A stretch of DNA of 50,109 bases from an uncultured Marvinbryantia sp. (GTDB lineage Bacteria; Bacillota; Clostridia; Lachnospirales; Lachnospiraceae). Position 1 is the first letter of the stretch. Each line of letters starts with the position of its first letter. The stretch is from assembly GCA_934408725.1 (NCBI GenBank), contig CAKRVB010000020.1:1-50109 (forward strand), written 5' to 3'. Below, piece by piece: positions 1-9,569 of this stretch. The position numbers and the translations under genes are program-made. Under the pieces are notes generated by a model, which worked only from the letters and a program-made list of their open reading frames with translations, ran no database searches and was not told the origin of the DNA.

Positions 1-3000
1 GCCTTGATGCTCTTGCTTCCGCCTTCGCTTCCCTCCGGCATCGGTGCATTGTCTTTTCCGGTCAGTGTGAACTCGAATGCGTCATCACCTGTCGGGTATG
101 CTGCATTATAGCCCTTGATTACCTGGATCTCTGCGCTTCCTTCCTCGGAATAGCTGTTGACAAATCCTACTGTCAGTTCCGTGCTTCCGCTCAGTGTCTG
201 GTATTCCCCGCTTCCCTTTCTATAAGATACGGTTACATTCTTCTTTCCGTTGCTTCCGTCTGCTACTTCTACAAGGACATCCCATTCTGTTCCGTCATAG
301 CTTACTCCTCCAAGGCTTCCCTTCTTCTCTGTTACCTTGTAGCTGTATGTTCCGTTCTCGCTATAACGGATGCTTCCGAAGCTTACTGCCTCTGCACTTT
401 CTGCCTTGATGCTCTTGCTTCCGCCTTCGCTTCCCTCCGGCATCGGTGCACTGTCCTCTCCGGTCAGTGTGAACTCGAATGCGTCATTTCCTGTCGGGTA
501 TGCTGCATTATATTCCTTGATTACCTGAATCTCTGCGCTTCCTTCCTCAAAGATATCTGTTTTTGTGTTATTAAACACTGGTATTACTACCTCTTCTCCA
601 TCTTTAGCCCCCTTATAGTAAGTCACAGTTGCATTTTTACTGGTAATAACGTTCTGATTTAATACTGCTGTTACTACTACCTTAGCATAATAAATCGTTT
701 CGTCTAATTTATATCCTGCTACATTTCCCTCTTCAGTTATCTTATACCAATACGTTCCTGTAGATTCAACTTTACCAAATGTATCAAATTCCACTCGTCC
801 ATTTTCTTTATTTGGCTTTTCATCAACAAGTTCTACTGTATTATCATCATTAATTCTGTATAATTTAAATGTGAACAAACCATTTTCTGTCGAAGCAGGC
901 GTATCTCCATTTACTATTTTCTTAGCTTTTAATGCATATGATGTATAAACAGGAAGGTCATGATAAATATGATGCCATTCTTTTCCGCCAATCTTGGATA
1001 TTATGTTTGCAACAATCCAACCAGCTCCTGTTTCATCACAGGAAAACGTTGCTTTAGGAACCAAAAATATACCTGCCGTTGCAGTCTTCGTTGCAGCACT
1101 TACTGCATTTGGACAATTGAAAATAATTTGCCGACTTATCTCATCATACTCTGCCCCTGTATTAGTTGTCTTTTCGCTTGAAATTGAATTTCCATTATCA
1201 TCGAAATATTCATAACAATACTGATTAAATCCAACATCACTATCTGGTATATTAAAGACTACTGTCTGCCCTTTTTTCAAACAAATCTTTAGTTTAGCCT
1301 CTTTAATTGTTGCATATTGACCTGGTTTAAAATTAATATAGTATGTTCCAGAATCAGAAGCTCCAAGTCCTGCTATATTTAATTCATATTTTTGCCTACT
1401 ATTATAAAAGCTAACATCATCAAAGTCATAACCTCCTGTATTCAAAGATTCTGATTTCGATGTTGTTTCACCTACCATCGATTGTACAAGATTTTTAATT
1501 TCCTGTTCAGTATATGTAGTATAATCAAAGTCTACTCCGCCATTTGTTCCTATTTTTCCCCTAACATTTTCACCAGCAAATATAATTGCAGATCCCTTAT
1601 TGCCGTTCAAATTAAAAAGTAAGTTATTTCCATCCATGGCACCAATAAAAGTTGCGCCGGCACCACCATTACTATTTTTACTTGTTTGAACATCACTCGC
1701 CGAAACATTATGCAATATTCCTGTTGCAAAATTGGTTTCCTGATGGCCATATAATGATATTTCATTTGCTACCAGTCCATAATAAAGTGCATTTCCTAAT
1801 ATAGTATGATACGTCTCTGTTTTTCCTGGTTGCATTTCAAATTTAGAAATTGAAACTGTTACTTGATTTGCTACAACTATCTCATTCTCTACAGTATCTG
1901 ATATTCTAATATCCCATGCTCCATTTTTTTGAATCATTCGATCTCCATCACTACAAATGGTATAAGCATTTTGATCGTAATCATTTCTATAATTTTGTCC
2001 ATCCTTTAATGAAAGTACTTTAACATCTGCATCTCCCTGTTTTTCATTCTGCCGCGGTTTTAAATATGTAATTGTTGAATCTTGATCTTTTGTTACAATT
2101 ACTTTTTCAACATTAGATACAGATCTATTATCTTTCATTAATGCAACATAATATGTTCCTTCTGGTGCATTTACTGTAACCTTAACAGAATCTGTTATAT
2201 CAGCGAGAACAATCTTACTAAAATTTGCGACTTCGAACTCTGCTCCCTTCACATCGCCATTATCATTTACTTCTACATTCTGTGTTACGTTTTCTACATT
2301 AACATTATTCTGACTTTCATCTAAATGAAGGACTGCCACATTACTATCTGCACTCTGAGATTCAATATCTGAAATCTCTTTCGCACTCTTGTATTCTACA
2401 GCAACTTTTACAGATCCTTCTTCAGGCTCAATCTCATTACCATCTACATCTTCAAAGTGCATATCGTAGATAACGTATCCGGTATAGCCGATCTGCTGCT
2501 CTTCTGCATATTTCTGCAGTTCTTCTTCCGTTGCTTCGTAGTCAGCCTTATGTTCTTCTTCATTTAATTCTGTTACTATGAATTTTGCATCATCCGGTAC
2601 TGCATCTGCTTTTTCAATAGTTGCAGTTACGATGACATTTGCATCTTCGTATGTATAAACAGTTTTGGCTTCTGCCACTGCCCCGGTTCTCACCACGGCC
2701 ACGTCTCCCAGTTCTTTCGTGCTCAGTGATACAGCTTCCACTGCGCCGTTTTCGCTGGTCTGGATGTCTGCTGTTGCACCTGCCTGGTTCACGTAGGCAC
2801 CTACGCTGCTGTCTTCCTGTCCTTCTGCCACTGCCAGCACCGCATCTTTATAGTCGATCTGTACCTGATAGTCGATATCAGACGGGATCTGTGCTTCACC
2901 GTCTGTGGTGAAGGCCAGATGGAACGCACTGATACCCAGGACTTCCTGAGCTTCATTTGTCAGGGCATTTTTGATCTCATCATAAGTCACAGAGTTTTCT

Positions 3001-3353
3001 ACCACTGGCTGCACCTCCAGCTCAGTGCCTGCCGGCATCTGCGCCTCATCCGGTACGGTTACGGTCACTGTGGCCTGATCTCCTTCACAGGTAAATACTT
3101 TCTGATCTGTGTACGCTGCTTCGCTCTCTGCTTCACTGCCCGTTTCACTCTCGGATTCTGATTCCTGTTCAGTACCTGTTTCTGATTCGCTCTCAGACTC
3201 AGCCGGAGTCTCACCCTTCTTATCCTCTCCGCTTGTAATACCACCTACTACGATGGATGTGCTCGCCAGAACATCCATTCCGGTGTTGGTAAATACCATA
3301 GCACCTGCTGTTAATAATGCCAGGACTCTTTTCGTTCTCTCTCCCATTCTCAT
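1..3353 (-). CDS. Large secreted surface protein, choice-of-anchor-A plus pilin-type isopeptide repeats (3'-truncated by window edge)
   Basis: The frame is open from an ATG at 3353 to the left edge, about 1117 residues, with no stop seen. The start is chosen because an AAAGGA site lies just upstream and the protein opens with a signal peptide (MGERTKRVLALLTAGAMVF, Ala-Ser cleavage region near residue 32). A Ser/Glu-rich acidic stretch follows (about 45-75). Around residues 510-545 the text GNALYYGLVANEISLYG..ETNFATG matches the choice-of-anchor-A family. From about residue 806 there are Spy0128/FctA-type domains with TYWYKITE, TYSYKVTE and FVNSYS motifs, the usual places of the Lys-Asn isopeptide and its Glu. 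The last full repeat (about 550-157) and the next partial one share a 402-bp period. Likely a wall-anchored adhesin or pilin-like stalk; the anchor itself is outside the window. Confidence 0.88.
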   Translation of the reverse strand, partial: MRMGERTKRVLALLTAGAMVFTNTGMDVLASTSIVVGGITSGEDKKGETPAESESESETGTEQESESESETGSEAESEAAYTDQKVFTCEGDQATVTVTVPDEAQMPAGTELEVQPVVENSVTYDEIKNALTNEAQEVLGISAFHLAFTTDGEAQIPSDIDYQVQIDYKDAVLAVAEGQEDSSVGAYVNQAGATADIQTSENGAVEAVSLSTKELGDVAVVRTGAVAEAKTVYTYEDANVIVTATIEKADAVPDDAKFIVTELNEEEHKADYEATEEELQKYAEEQQIGYTGYVIYDMHFEDVDGNEIEPEEGSVKVAVEYKSAKEISDIESQSADSNVAVLHLDESQNNVNVENVTQNVEVNDNGDVKGAEFEVANFSKIVLADITDSVKVTVNAPEGTYYVALMKDNRSVSNVEKVIVTKDQDSTITYLKPRQNEKQGDADVKVLSLKDGQNYRNDYDQNAYTICSDGDRMIQKNGAWDIRISDTVENEIVVANQVTVSISKFEMQPGKTETYHTILGNALYYGLVANEISLYGHQETNFATGILHNVSASDVQTSKNSNGGAGATFIGAMDGNNLLFNLNGNKGSAIIFAGENVRGKIGTNGGVDFDYTTYTEQEIKNLVQSMVGETTSKSESLNTGGYDFDDVSFYNSRQKYELNIAGLGASDSGTYYINFKPGQYATIKEAKLKICLKKGQTVVFNIPDSDVGFNQYCYEYFDDNGNSISSEKTTNTGAEYDEISRQIIFNCPNAVSAATKTATAGIFLVPKATFSCDETGAGWIVANIISKIGGKEWHHIYHDLPVYTSYALKAKKIVNGDTPASTENGLFTFKLYRINDDNTVELVDEKPNKENGRVEFDTFGKVESTGTYWYKITEEGNVAGYKLDETIYYAKVVVTAVLNQNVITSKNATVTYYKGAKDGEEVVIPVFNNTKTDIFEEGSAEIQVIKEYNAAYPTGNDAFEFTLTGEDSAPMPEGSEGGSKSIKAESAEAVSFGSIRYSENGTYSYKVTEKKGSLGGVSYDGTEWDVLVEVADGSNGKKNVTVSYRKGSGEYQTLSGSTELTVGFVNSYSEEGSAEIQVIKGYNAAYPTGDDAFEFTLTGKDNAPMPEGSEGGSKSIK

Positions 3354-3501
3354 AGTTCAGCATCCTTTCCATTTTTTTATGCGTTTTCTCATATGTTTTC
3401 GGTTCTTATTCTCACTGCTCCGCCTGTACTATTTCGACCATTGGTATCTGTCTGTCATATACATTGCTCTGGAACAGCTATTCTTATTTCACATTACCAT
3501 T

Positions 3502-3531
3502 ATTATACACCATAAATTGTTTCTTGAACTA
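3502..3531 (-). promoter_or_regulatory. Probable promoter of the left surface protein gene
   Basis: On the minus strand a TATAAT hexamer sits at 3507-3502, preceded by GTG, about 150 bases before the start codon. The -35 region is weak (GTTCAA-like). No other strong -10 was seen in the 3354-3665 gap. Confidence 0.5.
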
Positions 3532-3561
3532 TTTCGGGCAATCTTTTTTCTTTCGAATTCT

Positions 3562-3576
3562 ACGAAATATTTTCGT
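3562..3576. promoter_or_regulatory. 15-bp palindrome upstream of the surface-gene promoter
   Basis: ACGAAATATTTTCGT has perfect 6-base arms around TAT. It lies about 60 bases upstream of the TATAAT box, a position suited to an activator or repressor site. No regulator can be assigned. Confidence 0.35.
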
Positions 3577-3665
3577 GATTTCCCCGGGTTTTCAGGAATG
3601 TTACATAAATGAGCCATGATGCATCTCTATTTCCATTCAAATGTCTCTTTCACGCCTGTGAACTG

Positions 3666-4449
3666 TCACAACAGCTTCATTTTTCCTTCAATAAAGTTTG
3701 CCTCTGCATGTTTTTCATCCAGCAGCCGCATCTTTTCACACCGAGCGATCAGTTCATTCATTGTCTCTTTATCAATTTTGTTATAATAGACAGCTCCTAT
3801 GGAAAAATGACATCGGCAGATTTTCTTCTTCCCTGCTTTTGCGGAATGTTTCCTTCAGTTCATATACATAGTTCTCCAGCTGCACCGGATCAGTCAGCCA
3901 AAAATAAAAGATATTTTCTGATACTCGGTAGATCTTTACCTCTTCTTTGGTACATTCCTGCAGGACTTTCACCCCTTTGCGCAGAACATTCTCCATATAC
4001 AGCATTCCCTGCTTACTCTTTATATAATCCAGGTGATTGATACTCACAGATAAAATAGCATAGAGCCGTTCCATATCTACCTTTTCTTTTTCCTGTTCAA
4101 AGTAGTTTCGGTTGTATACGCCGGTTACCAGATCCCGATAAGCCAGTCTGGCGATCTCTTCTTCTTTCTTTTGCTGGAATCTCAAATGATAATGCTTCTT
4201 AATGCTGTTTTCCCAAAACTCTGAATAACAATGGCAGGATTCTCCGGTACGCATGATCTCTTTATCCTGTTCATAATACATCTGCCCCAGTTCCTGGTCA
4301 TACTGAATCTCTCTGTCTGTTTTTCCCAGAATCGAATGTTCTTCTACTCCGTCAATCAGGTCTTCTATCTCAGATGTGTATACATAACGGCACTCAGTAT
4401 CCTTGGCAAATAAGATTACCAGAATCTGACGAAATTCCCGGGAACGCAA
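3666..4449 (-). pseudogene. PAS-GGDEF protein remnant, 5'-truncated and frameshifted
   Basis: The first frame (TTG at 4449 to a stop at 3781) reads a PAS-like segment (FAKDTECRYVYTSEIEDLI) and then the start of a GGDEF domain (LAYRDLVTGVYNRNYFE). At a run of five A on the plus strand (3803-3807) the frame is lost. If one base is dropped there, the frame continues as SFSIGAVYYNKIDKETMNEL and ends at a TGA at 3666-3668, as expected for the end of a GGDEF fold. The usual GGDEF signature is replaced by VSENIFYF, so it would not be a normal cyclase even if intact. No ATG with a ribosome site exists upstream: the frame runs into a hairpin at 4448-4492. Either a decayed gene or, for the frameshift alone, a sequencing error. 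Confidence 0.72.
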
Positions 4450-4492
4450 AATACCACCCAGGACTGTGATATACAGGCCTGGGTGGTATTTT
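4448..4492. terminator. Inverted repeat, probable terminator
   Basis: A perfect 15-base inverted repeat (AAAATACCACCCAGG / CCTGGGTGGTATTTT) with a 15-base loop. T-rich sequence follows on the plus strand and TTTT ends the arm on the minus strand. It sits where the 5' part of the PAS-GGDEF gene should be. Confidence 0.5.
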
Positions 4493-4518
4493 GTCTGGTT
4501 TTTTATTTCATTGTACTA

Positions 4519-4693
4519 GGTACACCTAATTACACGGAGTGCTTCGTGCTTTGCACTCTCGCACTCCTCCCTCGAATTCGCATATCGTGAAGCTTACGCT
4601 CCACTTTTATGCTCATCGAGGGGCGTGTACCAAGGTCTTTCCGTCGCCTCTGTGCAAGCACAGGCGACGTCTGACTTTGGTACACTGTAATTA
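4519..4693. repeat. Hairpin-rich intergenic element flanked by short direct repeats
   Basis: The gap between the beta-mannosidase stop and the broken GGDEF gene holds three inverted repeats: GGAGTGC/GCACTCC (4536-4542, 4561-4567), GTACCAAGGTC/GACTTTGGTAC (4627-4637, 4673-4683) and, nested in the latter, CGTCGCCT/AGGCGACG (4642-4649, 4662-4669). The block is bounded by GGTACACCTAATTA (4519-4532) and GGTACACTGTAATTA (4679-4693), an imperfect direct repeat whose right copy includes the GH2 stop codon. It has no coding frame. It could be a small non-autonomous mobile element or a structured 3' region. Confidence 0.45.
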
Positions 4694-7132
4694 GCGAATA
4701 TCGTATACGCTTCTTATGCGCAGTCTGGATGGATCTCCTGATTCGATCTTCACTCTTCTGGTTCCTGCATTCATATCAAAGTAGTTGTCTGACAGGATCA
4801 GGTCTTCGTTTTCGTTCAGGATCTCGATGCTCTTAGCATAAGCAGAGGCGGTCACCTCGATCTCGTCTCCGATGACTTTGCAGGTCAGCTGTGGATCCTG
4901 ATAACGGAAGTACTTTGGATAAGAGAAGTTCACGGTGCCTTCGGAGATGATCTCTCCGTCTTTTTCCATCTCATAGCTGATGTATTCTTCGTAGATATTG
5001 GCTTCCGGGAATTCTTCTTTCTCCAGCCATACACTGGTCAGAGCCGGCACATGTACTTTGGTTTCGCTGCTCTTGATGATTTCAGCAGAAGCCTTTCTCA
5101 GTGCCCAGCGAACAACTACATCTTCGTCTTTGCGAGTCTCATTGGCCACATTCAGACGAATGGATTTCTCGAATTCAAAATGTTCCCGGTTCAGATCTTT
5201 GCCGGATGTCATCAGCCCCTGTTCTTCGCAGGACAACATCAATGGTGCAAAGAATCGTTTTGCATAATAATGCAGTGCTTTCAGTCTGCCGCAGTAATCT
5301 ACGGAGGACCAGGAAGCTACCGGCCAGCAGTCATTGAACTGCCAGTAAATGGCTCCCATACAGCGTCCACGGTTCCGGCGGAAATGTTCCACACCATAGC
5401 GGATACCATCTGCCTGCAACAGCTGGGAGGCATACAGTACTGTCGTAAATTCCGACGGATAACGATAAGTCTGCTGCATATAGTTCATGATCTTGCCGTT
5501 GGCACTGCCGTTTCTCTGATGTTTCTCCATCACATAGGAAAAGATATTATAATCTGCCGGATCATCACTGATCTGTTCGATGGTTTTCATAGTCGGGAAG
5601 GACTGGAAACCGAACTCGGACAAATAGCGGAAATAGTACTTACGATATTCGGTAAATGGCTTGTTTCCATGCCATACCTGCCAGTAATGCACATCTCCCC
5701 GGTTCGGATCCTGTGGATCATCGAAGCATCCTCCTGAAGATGGGCTGGATGGCCAATAGAAAGTATTCGGATCGTATTCTTTCAAGATTTCCGGAATAAT
5801 CCGTTCATACATCAGGATGTAATCACGCACTTCTGTCTGCTTGGTCACCCATTCATTGTGCTGAGCCACAAAGTCTTCCATCTCGTTATTGCCACACCAT
5901 AGTCCCAGACTGGCATGATGACGAATTCGTTTTACATTATCGATAAACTCTGCCCGGATGTTTTCCTCAAATTCCGGTGTCAGATCATACACTGCGCAGG
6001 CAAACATGAAGTCCTGCCATACCACCAGGCCAAGTTCATCACAGAGATCATAGAACCAGTCTTCCGGATAATAGCCGCCGCCCCATACACGAACGGAGTT
6101 GAAGTTAGCCCATACCCCTTTTTCCAGCAGCTTTCTGGTAGTTTCCGGAGTCACCCGTCCCAGCAGATGATCTTCCGGGATATAGTCTGCACCCATGGCA
6201 AAGATATCCACGCCATTGACTCTGCAGTTAAAGCTTTCGCCCCACTGGTCTTTTTCCCGGTGCATAGTCATGGTACGAAGACCGATCCAGCGGCTCCATA
6301 CATCCAGTTCTTCTTCCCCGCGAAGCAATGTCACTTCCACCTGATACAGGTTCTGCGCTCCATAGCCATTCGGCCACCAGAGCTGTGGATGCTCTATGAT
6401 CACCGTTCTTGGATCACGACTGTCCGCCACCACACTGCCATCCGGTGCGGTCACTTTCACATGATAGCTCCAGGCCTGATCTGTCTTTTCCAGTTCTTCG
6501 ATCTCCACATCCAGATGCAGCAATACCTTATTTGTCAGATGTTCCTGTGTAATGTATACACTGTCGATTCTGGCTTCTTCCACGCCCAGCAGGCTCACCG
6601 GGCGGAACAGTCCGGCATCCGGAAGATGTGCACCCCAGTCCCATCCGAACATACAATGTGCCTTACGGATATTTACGAATCCATCCATGGCATCTTCTGA
6701 TCCGTGCGTCTGACTGATTTTGAAAGCTTCTGCAATATATTTGGTCGGAGAATGGAATACCACCCGCAGCTCATTGCCGGTTTCGTGAATCATTCCCGTC
6801 ACATCATATTCCCAGGTACGATGCATATTGCAGACTTCTCCCAGTCTGGTACTGTTCAGATACAGATCTGCAATAGTATCAATTCCATCAAAATGAAGGA
6901 TCTGATGTCTGGCTCCCATCACTTCTTTTTCACAGTCGAAGGTCGCACAATACTCGTAGTCCTCATCCATTAATTTTAATGCTGTATCTTCGTTATCCTT
7001 GAAAAATGGATCTTCCATCCGTCCATTTCTCAGCAGATCGGTATAGACCGTTCCCGGTACCACAGCTGTCTGGAAATCTTCGTCTCCCACACGGCGCATA
7101 TTCCAGTTCTTATTTAATTTCTGTGTGTACAT
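4691..7132 (-). CDS. Beta-mannosidase, glycoside hydrolase family 2
   Basis: An exo-acting enzyme that removes terminal beta-D-mannose from manno-oligosaccharides; no signal peptide, so cytoplasmic. The 813-residue protein has the GH2 sugar-binding domain, Ig-like domain and TIM barrel. The acid/base lies in LWCGNNEMED (Glu417 from the chosen start) and the nucleophile in YLSEFGFQSFP (Glu506), both typical of beta-mannosidases. I chose the ATG at 7132 rather than 7150 because it has a GAGAGGAG site at the right spacing; it overlaps the GH31 gene by 23 bases, which suggests coupled translation. It is the last gene of the lacI-ABC-GH31-GH2 run. Substrate could be glucomannan- or N-glycan-derived oligosaccharides. 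Confidence 0.93.
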   Translation of the reverse strand: MYTQKLNKNWNMRRVGDEDFQTAVVPGTVYTDLLRNGRMEDPFFKDNEDTALKLMDEDYEYCATFDCEKEVMGARHQILHFDGIDTIADLYLNSTRLGEVCNMHRTWEYDVTGMIHETGNELRVVFHSPTKYIAEAFKISQTHGSEDAMDGFVNIRKAHCMFGWDWGAHLPDAGLFRPVSLLGVEEARIDSVYITQEHLTNKVLLHLDVEIEELEKTDQAWSYHVKVTAPDGSVVADSRDPRTVIIEHPQLWWPNGYGAQNLYQVEVTLLRGEEELDVWSRWIGLRTMTMHREKDQWGESFNCRVNGVDIFAMGADYIPEDHLLGRVTPETTRKLLEKGVWANFNSVRVWGGGYYPEDWFYDLCDELGLVVWQDFMFACAVYDLTPEFEENIRAEFIDNVKRIRHHASLGLWCGNNEMEDFVAQHNEWVTKQTEVRDYILMYERIIPEILKEYDPNTFYWPSSPSSGGCFDDPQDPNRGDVHYWQVWHGNKPFTEYRKYYFRYLSEFGFQSFPTMKTIEQISDDPADYNIFSYVMEKHQRNGSANGKIMNYMQQTYRYPSEFTTVLYASQLLQADGIRYGVEHFRRNRGRCMGAIYWQFNDCWPVASWSSVDYCGRLKALHYYAKRFFAPLMLSCEEQGLMTSGKDLNREHFEFEKSIRLNVANETRKDEDVVVRWALRKASAEIIKSSETKVHVPALTSVWLEKEEFPEANIYEEYISYEMEKDGEIISEGTVNFSYPKYFRYQDPQLTCKVIGDEIEVTASAYAKSIEILNENEDLILSDNYFDMNAGTRRVKIESGDPSRLRIRSVYDIR

Positions 7133-9434
7133 GCTGTTCTCCTCTCTCAATGGTATATTCTGTCTTTTCTGTACCCATATACAGAGTCAGTTTCATCAGT
7201 GGCATTGGTTTTTCAGAAGTCAGTTCAATGGTTCGGCCAGTTCTCTTCGCACGGATCACATTCACAATATGACCATCCACATCCGGTACTCTGCAGACCG
7301 CCTCAGCGCCATCCTGCAGCTGATACAGACGCAGATCCATCTGATTCTCATAGTCATAATCTGGCTTATGATTTTCCCGTCCCATAGCCAGCAGTGTATT
7401 TTCTTTTACATACAATGGCAGAGAGAAGTAATCATAGGTATCTTCCTGCCAGCATCCGCCTCTTCTGGCTTCTCCGCTGAGCAGGTGAGTCCATACTCCC
7501 TTCGGCAGATAATACTGGCATACACTGTCTTCCCGCAGGATCGGAGCAACCAGCAGTGCATCGCCCAGCATATACTGGCTGTCCAGATAAGCTACAGCCG
7601 GATCATTCCTATATTCAAATACCATCGGCCGCATCATTGGTGTTCCTTCTTCATGTGCTTCGATGGCTTTTGCATACAGATACGGCATCAGTGTACATTT
7701 CAGTTTGGAGAAATGTGCTACTACATCGCAGGCTTCTTCATCAAACAGCCACGGCACACGATAGCTTCCGGAACCATGCAGACGGCTGTGGCTGGAAAGC
7801 AGTCCGAATGCAGCCCATCTCTTATACAGATCCGGTGTCGCAGTACTCTCAAATCCAGAAATGTCATGACTCCAGAAGGAGAATCCACTCATGGCAAAGG
7901 ACAGACCGCCTCTTATAGTTTCTGCCATAGATGGATAATTTGCAAAACAGTCACCGCCCCAGTGTACCGGGAACTGCTGACTTCCTGCTGTGGCACTTCT
8001 GGCAAACAGTACTGCTTCCTGTTCTCCTTTTACTTCTTTTAACAGGTTAAATACTGCTTTGTTATATAAGAAGGTATAGTAATTGTGCATTGCATGTGGA
8101 TCACTGCCATCATGATATACCACATCCACTGGAATACGCTCACCAAAGTCGGTCTTGAAGCAGTCAACTCCCACATCCAGAAGGGTGCGTAATTTGTCTG
8201 TATACCATTTTACGGCATCTGGATTGGTGAAGTCCACAAGTCCCATTCCTGCCTGCCAGTTATCTGTCTGCCATACGCCCTTTCCATCTGCACGCTTCAG
8301 CAGATAGCCTTTTTCTGCGCCCTCTTTGAAGAACGGTGTTCCCTGCGCAATATAAGAATTAATCCATACACAGATCTTCAGTCCCTTGTCATGATATCTC
8401 TGAATGGTTCCCTTAATATCCGGGAAGCAGTCTTTATCCCATTCAAAGTCACACCAGTGGAATGCTCTCATCCAGAAGCAGTCAAAATGGAATACCCGCA
8501 TCGGAATATCCCGTTCAAACATACCGTTAATGAAGGAGCTGGTGGTCTCTTCATCATAATTGGTGGTAAAGGATGTGGACAGCCACAGTCCGAAGGACCA
8601 CGCAGGCGGAAGCGCCGGTCTGCCCAGCATTGCTGTATACAGATTCAGGATCTCTTTTGGTGACGGGCCATAGAAAAATACGTAATTCAATTTTTCCCCC
8701 GGCACGGAGAATCCCACGTATTCTACCTTTTCGCTGGCTACTTCAAAGGATACCTGATCGCTACTGTCTACGAAAACACCATATCCTTTATTTGTCATAT
8801 AGAATGGAATACTCTTATATGCGATCTGGGATGCAGTACCACCATCTTCATTCCAGGTATCTACCGTCTGTCCATTTTTTACAAACGCTGTAAAACGTTC
8901 TCCCAGGCCATAGACACATTCTCCCACAGACAGAGACAGTTCGTTCATCATATATGGCTGATACTTTTCTGTCAGGTAATTGGCTTCGCCAAACATGGTA
9001 CTTGGCTGGCGATCCCAGCGGATCAGTCCCAGATTACGCAGATTGCAGGAGGTCAGCACCTTGCCGTCTGCTTCAAATGCATAGGAGAACTGCTTCCGGT
9101 TCACACGAACCTGAAGTACACCAGTGTCCATCAGTGCCTCCTCCTCTGTAATGACAACTTTTGCTTCGCCGATCTCTTCTGTCTTCTCAAACTGTGGCAG
9201 ATGTGCATCATATCCTTCATAATGCCATGCACTGACTGCGATGGTGCGGTCATTTCGCGCCACGAATTCTATGGTAATGGTCGGCATATTCAAAGTGCCG
9301 CCCCTGTCATTGGTATGGGCTGTCGGTGCAACGATGCGCATACCACCCGGGATCTCATCCACATAATAACCTTCTGTTGCAAATAATCCATTGCTTCTCT
9401 CACTTCTCAGCCAGAATCCTTCTGTAAATTTCAC
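7110..9434 (-). CDS. yicI: GH31 alpha-xylosidase / alpha-glucosidase, YicI-like
   Basis: Retaining alpha-glycosidase, 774 residues, close to the 772 of E. coli YicI. The nucleophile motif FKTDFGERIP (Asp429) and acid/base HWGGD (Asp495) are 66 residues apart, as in YicI (416/482). FGLWLSTSFTTNY and the N-terminal galactose-mutarotase-like domain also fit this GH31 branch. It starts with GTG, supported by AGGAGGGC upstream. No signal peptide, so it acts on imported sugars. Known members release alpha-xylose from isoprimeverose-type ends; glucose-specific relatives exist, so the exact sugar is not fixed by sequence. It sits downstream of the ABC permeases and overlaps the GH2 gene. Confidence 0.85.
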   Translation of the reverse strand: MKFTEGFWLRSERSNGLFATEGYYVDEIPGGMRIVAPTAHTNDRGGTLNMPTITIEFVARNDRTIAVSAWHYEGYDAHLPQFEKTEEIGEAKVVITEEEALMDTGVLQVRVNRKQFSYAFEADGKVLTSCNLRNLGLIRWDRQPSTMFGEANYLTEKYQPYMMNELSLSVGECVYGLGERFTAFVKNGQTVDTWNEDGGTASQIAYKSIPFYMTNKGYGVFVDSSDQVSFEVASEKVEYVGFSVPGEKLNYVFFYGPSPKEILNLYTAMLGRPALPPAWSFGLWLSTSFTTNYDEETTSSFINGMFERDIPMRVFHFDCFWMRAFHWCDFEWDKDCFPDIKGTIQRYHDKGLKICVWINSYIAQGTPFFKEGAEKGYLLKRADGKGVWQTDNWQAGMGLVDFTNPDAVKWYTDKLRTLLDVGVDCFKTDFGERIPVDVVYHDGSDPHAMHNYYTFLYNKAVFNLLKEVKGEQEAVLFARSATAGSQQFPVHWGGDCFANYPSMAETIRGGLSFAMSGFSFWSHDISGFESTATPDLYKRWAAFGLLSSHSRLHGSGSYRVPWLFDEEACDVVAHFSKLKCTLMPYLYAKAIEAHEEGTPMMRPMVFEYRNDPAVAYLDSQYMLGDALLVAPILREDSVCQYYLPKGVWTHLLSGEARRGGCWQEDTYDYFSLPLYVKENTLLAMGRENHKPDYDYENQMDLRLYQLQDGAEAVCRVPDVDGHIVNVIRAKRTGRTIELTSEKPMPLMKLTLYMGTEKTEYTIERGEQHVHTEIK

Positions 9435-9537
9435 GTTTTTCGCCCTCCTGTTTTTCTTTCTCTATACTACATTTTTCCATTCTGCTGCATAAACACAACA
9501 AGGCTGTCACAGGTGACTCCTGCGGCAGCCATTGTAG

Positions 9538-9560
9538 CAAGAATGCCAGAGGCATTCTTG
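9538..9560. terminator. Stable hairpin after the permease gene, no T-tract
   Basis: CAAGAATGCC and GGCATTCTTG pair around AGA, 10 bases past the stop of the permease gene (read on the minus strand the transcript enters it from GH31 leader side only after leaving the permease). Without a T-tract it is more likely an mRNA 3'-end stabiliser or a weak terminator between transport and hydrolase genes. Confidence 0.35.
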
Positions 9561-9569
9561 CAGCGGGTA

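Noticed and set aside
194..409. Plus-strand frames within the left surface gene
   Set aside because: Shadows of the long minus-strand frame; the signal peptide and domain matches are on the minus strand.
3781..4449. A complete 222-residue gene
   Set aside because: The end is out of frame with the GGDEF domain, which continues in another frame to 3666, and the start is a TTG inside a hairpin.
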